Shown: piece by piece, positions 57,052 to 59,781 of the stretch
Numbering within the stretch: position 1 is the first letter of the stretch
Layout: every line of letters starts with the position of its first letter
Source of the DNA: Streptomyces flavidovirens DSM 40150
GTDB lineage: Bacteria > Actinomycetota > Actinomycetes > Streptomycetales > Streptomycetaceae
NCBI RefSeq assembly: GCF_000429085.1
Contig: NZ_AUBE01000032.1
Span: 1 to 59,781 of the forward strand
Reading direction: 5' to 3'
DNA length: 59,781 nt
Made by a program: the position numbers and the translations under genes
The notes under the pieces: model-generated
What the model saw: the letters and a program-made list of their open reading frames with translations, nothing else
What the model was told of the DNA's origin: nothing
The model's database searches: none

Positions 57052-58022
57052 GCGCCCAGCCCGCAGAGACCCCAGACAGCGCCCGAGCCTCCCTCGAAGC
57101 ACTGCGCACCGAGATCGCCAAGGCCGTGGTCGGCCAGGACCCCGCTGTCACCGGGCTGGTCGTGGCCCTGCTCTGCCGAGGCCATGTCCTGCTCGAAGGA
57201 GTCCCCGGAGTAGCCAAGACGCTGCTCGTCCGCGCACTCGCGGCCTCCCTCGAACTGGACACGAAGCGCGTCCAGTTCACCCCCGACCTCATGCCCAGCG
57301 ACGTCACGGGCTCCCTGGTCTACGACGCCCGCACCGCCGAGTTCTCCTTCCAACCAGGCCCGGTCTTCACGAACCTCCTGCTCGCAGACGAGATCAACCG
57401 CACGCCTCCCAAGACCCAGGCATCCCTCCTGGAAGCCATGGAGGAGCGCCAGGTCACAGTCGACGGCACCCCCCGCCCCCTGCCCGACCCCTTCCTGGTC
57501 GCAGCGACCCAGAACCCCGTGGAGTACGAGGGCACTTACCCCCTCCCCGAGGCCCAACTGGACCGCTTCCTCCTCAAGCTCACGGTCCCGCTCCCGTCCC
57601 GCGAGGACGAGATCGGCGTACTGACCCGCCACGCGGAGGGCTTCAACCCCCGCGACCTGCAAGCAGCGGGCCTACGTCCGGCCGCCGGCCCTGCCGATCT
57701 GGAAGCTGCCCGCGCGGCCGTGGCCAAGACCGCGGTATCCGCGGAGATCACCGGTTACGTCGTCGATATCTGCCGTGCCACCCGAGAGTCCCCCTCGCTC
57801 ACTCTTGGCGTCTCTCCCCGAGGCGCCACCGCACTGCTCTCCACCGCCCGCGCCTGGGCCTGGCTCACCGGCCGGGACTACGTCATCCCCGACGATGTGA
57901 AGGCCCTGGCCCTCCCCACCCTGCGCCACCGCATCCAGCTCCGGCCCGAGGCCGAGATGGAAGGAGTCACCGCAGACTCCGTCATCACCGCGATCCTCGC
58001 CCACGTACCCGTCCCCCGCTGA
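57048..58022 (+). CDS. MoxR-family AAA ATPase
   Basis: 324 aa. Walker A is GVPGVAKT in HVLLEGVPGVAKTLLVRAL. Walker B is LLADEIN, followed by the MoxR signature RTPPKTQASLLEAMEERQVT. The sensor segment is FLVAATQNPVEYEGTYPLPEAQLDRFLLK. MoxR ATPases act as chaperones activating metal-containing or von-Willebrand-type partner proteins. The DUF58 protein encoded 4 nt downstream is the usual partner. Confidence 0.95.
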   Translation: MSAQPAETPDSARASLEALRTEIAKAVVGQDPAVTGLVVALLCRGHVLLEGVPGVAKTLLVRALAASLELDTKRVQFTPDLMPSDVTGSLVYDARTAEFSFQPGPVFTNLLLADEINRTPPKTQASLLEAMEERQVTVDGTPRPLPDPFLVAATQNPVEYEGTYPLPEAQLDRFLLKLTVPLPSREDEIGVLTRHAEGFNPRDLQAAGLRPAAGPADLEAARAAVAKTAVSAEITGYVVDICRATRESPSLTLGVSPRGATALLSTARAWAWLTGRDYVIPDDVKALALPTLRHRIQLRPEAEMEGVTADSVITAILAHVPVPR

Positions 58023-58026
58023 GGCG

Positions 58027-59343
58027 ATGACTGTGGCCCTCACCGGACGAAGCGCACTCCTCGCGGCCCTCGGCGCGATCCCCATCGGCATCCTCGCGCC
58101 GAACTGGTCCGGGGTCCTCGCCGTGAACGCCCCCCTCACACTCGCAATTCTGTGCGACTACGCCCTGGCCGCGCCAGTGCGGAAGCTTCGTTTCACCCGA
58201 AGTGGTGACACGTCAGTTCGATTGGGTGACGATGCCGAAATCGAGCTGACGGTCACGAACCCCACGGGCCGCCCACTGCGCGCCCAGCTCCGCGACGCGT
58301 GGCCGCCCAGCAGCTGGCCCGCAGGCACGGAGCAGGCAGCGTCACGCCACAAGCTGGCAGTCCCCGCCGGGGAGCGCCGCCGTCTCACCACCACACTGCG
58401 CCCCACCCGCCGCGGCGATCGCCACTCCGAACGCATCACTGTCCGCTCGTACGGGCCGCTTGGTCTCGCCGCCCGCCAGGGCAGCCACCGAGTCCCCTGG
58501 ACGGTACGCGTCCTTCCCCCTTTCACGAGCCGGAAACACCTCCCGTCCAAGCTGGCCCGCCTCCGCGAACTCGACGGCCGCACGAGCGTCCTGACGCGTG
58601 GCGAAGGCACCGAATTCGACAGCCTCCGCGACTACGTTCCGGGCGACGACACCCGCTCCATCGACTGGCGCGCCACCGCCCGGCAGAACACCGTCGCCGT
58701 GCGCACCTGGCGTCCCGAACGCGACCGCCACATCCTGATCGTCCTCGACACCGGCCGCACCTCCGCCGGCCGCGTCGGCGACGTACCACGCCTGGACGCC
58801 TCGATGGACGCGGCGCTTCTCCTCGCGGCTCTCGCTTCGCGGGCCGGTGACCGAGTGGACCTCCTGGCCTACGACCGCCGCATCCGCGCCCAGGCCCAGG
58901 GCCGCACCGGAGGAGACGTCCTGCCGGCTCTCGTCAACGCGCTGGCCCCACTGGAGCCGGCACTGCTGGAAACCGACGCCCGGGGCCTCAGCGCCACAGC
59001 CCTGGCCAACGCTCCCCGGGGGTCCCTGATCGTGCTGCTGACCGGCTTGGACGCCGCCCCGATCGAAGAGGGCATCCTTCCGGTACTCCCGCAGCTCACC
59101 AAGCGCCACACCGTCCTGGTGGCCTCTGTGGCCGATCCCCGCGTCGAAGAGATGGCATACGGCCGCGGCACAGTGGACGCGGTCTACGAGGCCGCCGCAG
59201 GCACCCAGGCCCAGGAACAACGCCGCCGCACAGCGGAAAAACTCACCCGCCACAACGTCACCGTCGTCGACGCCACCCCCGACGACCTGGCCCCGGCTCT
59301 GGCTGACGCTTACCTCGCACTGAAAGCGGCAGGCCGCCTGTAG
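58027..59343 (+). CDS. DUF58 domain protein (MoxR partner)
   Basis: 438 aa. Two N-terminal hydrophobic segments (about 5-45) anchor it. The DUF58 core includes RELDGRTSVLTRGEGTEFDS, LRDYVPGDDTRSIDWRATAR and the von-Willebrand-like ILIVLDTGRTSAGRV (a DxGxS-like metal site read as DTGRTS). This is the standard partner of MoxR ATPases. It is the last gene of the operon; a terminator follows 30 nt after the stop. Confidence 0.93.
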   Translation: MTVALTGRSALLAALGAIPIGILAPNWSGVLAVNAPLTLAILCDYALAAPVRKLRFTRSGDTSVRLGDDAEIELTVTNPTGRPLRAQLRDAWPPSSWPAGTEQAASRHKLAVPAGERRRLTTTLRPTRRGDRHSERITVRSYGPLGLAARQGSHRVPWTVRVLPPFTSRKHLPSKLARLRELDGRTSVLTRGEGTEFDSLRDYVPGDDTRSIDWRATARQNTVAVRTWRPERDRHILIVLDTGRTSAGRVGDVPRLDASMDAALLLAALASRAGDRVDLLAYDRRIRAQAQGRTGGDVLPALVNALAPLEPALLETDARGLSATALANAPRGSLIVLLTGLDAAPIEEGILPVLPQLTKRHTVLVASVADPRVEEMAYGRGTVDAVYEAAAGTQAQEQRRRTAEKLTRHNVTVVDATPDDLAPALADAYLALKAAGRL

Positions 59344-59373
59344 CCCCTGTAGCCCAGAGACTCCCCAAAAAGA

Positions 59374-59402
59374 AAGGCCCTGCCGACGGGCGGCAGGGCC
59401 TT
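59374..59402 (+). terminator. Terminator of the MoxR/DUF58 operon
   Basis: A 12-bp perfect stem, AAGGCCCTGCCG (59374-59385) with CGGCAGGGCCTT (59391-59402), and a 5-nt loop lies 31 nt after the DUF58 stop. Confidence 0.82.
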
Positions 59403-59421
59403 GAATGCCATGAACGCAGAA

Positions 59422-59451
59422 AAGCCCCGCACCATGAATGGTGCGGGGCTT
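59422..59451 (-). terminator. rRNA operon terminator
   Basis: A 12-bp perfect stem, AAGCCCCGCACC (59422-59433) with GGTGCGGGGCTT (59440-59451), lies 13 nt past the 5S 3' end on the minus strand. On that strand it is followed by TTCTGCGTTC. It ends the rRNA operon and insulates it from the converging DUF58 operon. Confidence 0.85.
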
Positions 59452-59463
59452 CCCCACAATGAT

Positions 59464-59583
59464 TGTTCGGCGGCGTCCTACTCTCCCACAGGGTCCCCCC
59501 TGCAGTACCATCGGCGCTGAAAGGCTTAGCTTCCGGGTTCGGAATGTAACCGGGCGTTTCCCTAACGCTATGACCACCGAAAC
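59464..59583 (-). rRNA. rrf: 5S ribosomal RNA
   Basis: On the minus strand the sequence begins GTTTCGGTGGTCATAGCG, contains CCGAACCCGGAAGCTAAGCC, and ends GAGTAGGACGCCGCCGAACA. This is a complete actinobacterial 5S rRNA of about 120 nt. The 5' and 3' ends pair in helix I. The exact ends are placed by homology and may be off by 1-3 nt. Confidence 0.95.
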
Positions 59584-59656
59584 ACTATGAAGATATCGAA
59601 CCGGATGTTGGCACAGTTCGTTACTTCAGAACTAACACAGTGGACGCGAGCAACTG

Positions 59657-59781
59657 AGGACAAGCCCTCGGCCTATTAGTACCAGTCAGCTCCACCCGTT
59701 ACCGGGCTTCCACATCTGGCCTATCAACCCAGTCGTCTACTGGGAGCCTTAACCCCTCAAAGGGGGTGGGAACACTCATCT
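59657..59781 (-). rRNA. rrl: 23S ribosomal RNA, 3' end (runs off the window)
   Basis: On the minus strand the sequence ends GGTACTAATAGGCCGAGGGC followed by TTGTCCTC, the conserved 3' end of 23S rRNA. Upstream it includes GGTTGATAGGCCAGATGTGG. Only about 125 nt lie in the window; the 16S and the remaining 23S are expected to the right. About 73 nt of A/T-richer spacer separate it from 5S. The 3' end is approximate. Confidence 0.93.

Noticed and set aside
1..59781. Mobile elements, prophage or biosynthetic gene cluster
   Set aside because: No transposase, integrase, phage structural gene, polyketide synthase or peptide synthetase was recognised. Gene order matches the conserved core chromosome, and there is no tRNA gene that could serve as an attachment site.

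Overview
This is a chromosomal segment from a high-GC actinobacterium, almost certainly a Streptomyces. The evidence is the extreme G/C bias at third codon positions, frequent GTG starts, and a gene order that matches the Streptomyces core chromosome: narK, smpB/ssrA, ftsEX, prfB, the pkaB/pkaA kinases, a giant NAD-glutamate dehydrogenase, secA, hpf, lpqB-mtrB-mtrA-mtnA. The right edge runs into an rRNA operon (5S, then the 3' end of 23S, both on the minus strand). I see no prophage, transposase, CRISPR array or integrated element. Accessory character is limited to repeats and a few unusual genes.

Layout. (1) 0.1-5.3 kb: a uroporphyrinogen-III synthase with a winged-helix tail, the nitrate/nitrite transporter NarK, a LysR regulator, and a divergent MFS exporter. 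(2) 5.3-9.2 kb, minus strand: tmRNA, SmpB, an S41/PDZ protease, FtsX and FtsE. (3) 9.4-13.3 kb: a tiny zinc-ribbon membrane protein, a sortase-anchored LAxTG stalk protein with long Pro-Asp repeats, RF2, and the kinase PkaB. (4) 13.4-18.8 kb: the kinase PkaA, divergent from a very large FHA + FtsK/SpoIIIE-like protein. (5) 19.0-22.7 kb: a sugar ABC importer (binding lipoprotein and two permeases, one with a large extracellular insertion). (6) 22.8-27.9 kb: four genes joined by 4-nt start/stop overlaps, namely a SulP transporter-carbonic anhydrase fusion (apparently frameshifted), an Asp-rich secreted protein, a sensor kinase and a response regulator. (7) 27.8-31.5 kb: a TetR repressor divergent from a Wzm/Wzt-type polymer exporter and a GT87-type membrane glycosyltransferase. 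(8) 31.6-36.6 kb: NAD-dependent glutamate dehydrogenase. (9) 36.9-40.2 kb: a DJ-1/PfpI protein with a duplicated leader, repeat-rich intergenic DNA, a HAD hydrolase, a DUF6912-like protein and an Rv3235-family protein. (10) 40.3-48.0 kb: SecA, a GNAT acetyltransferase, a YcaQ/AlkX-type glycosylase, a NarL-type regulator, the long hibernation factor HPF, and ComFC. (11) 48.1-53.8 kb: the mtnA-mtrA-mtrB-lpqB operon. (12) 53.9-59.3 kb: a five-gene plus-strand operon (membrane protein, DUF4129, DUF4350, MoxR ATPase, DUF58), followed by terminators and the rRNA genes.

The most interesting items are these: the SulP-carbonic anhydrase / acidic secreted protein / two-component operon and its 2-nt frameshift; the kinase pair beside an FHA-FtsK protein whose P-loop lysine is arginine; an ABC sugar permease with a MalF-P2-like inserted domain; the duplicated promoter-leader-start segment before the DJ-1 gene; a GTNAC-N5-GTNAC site just upstream of mtrA; and a Streptomyces-type dispersed repeat that abuts a decayed tandem array.
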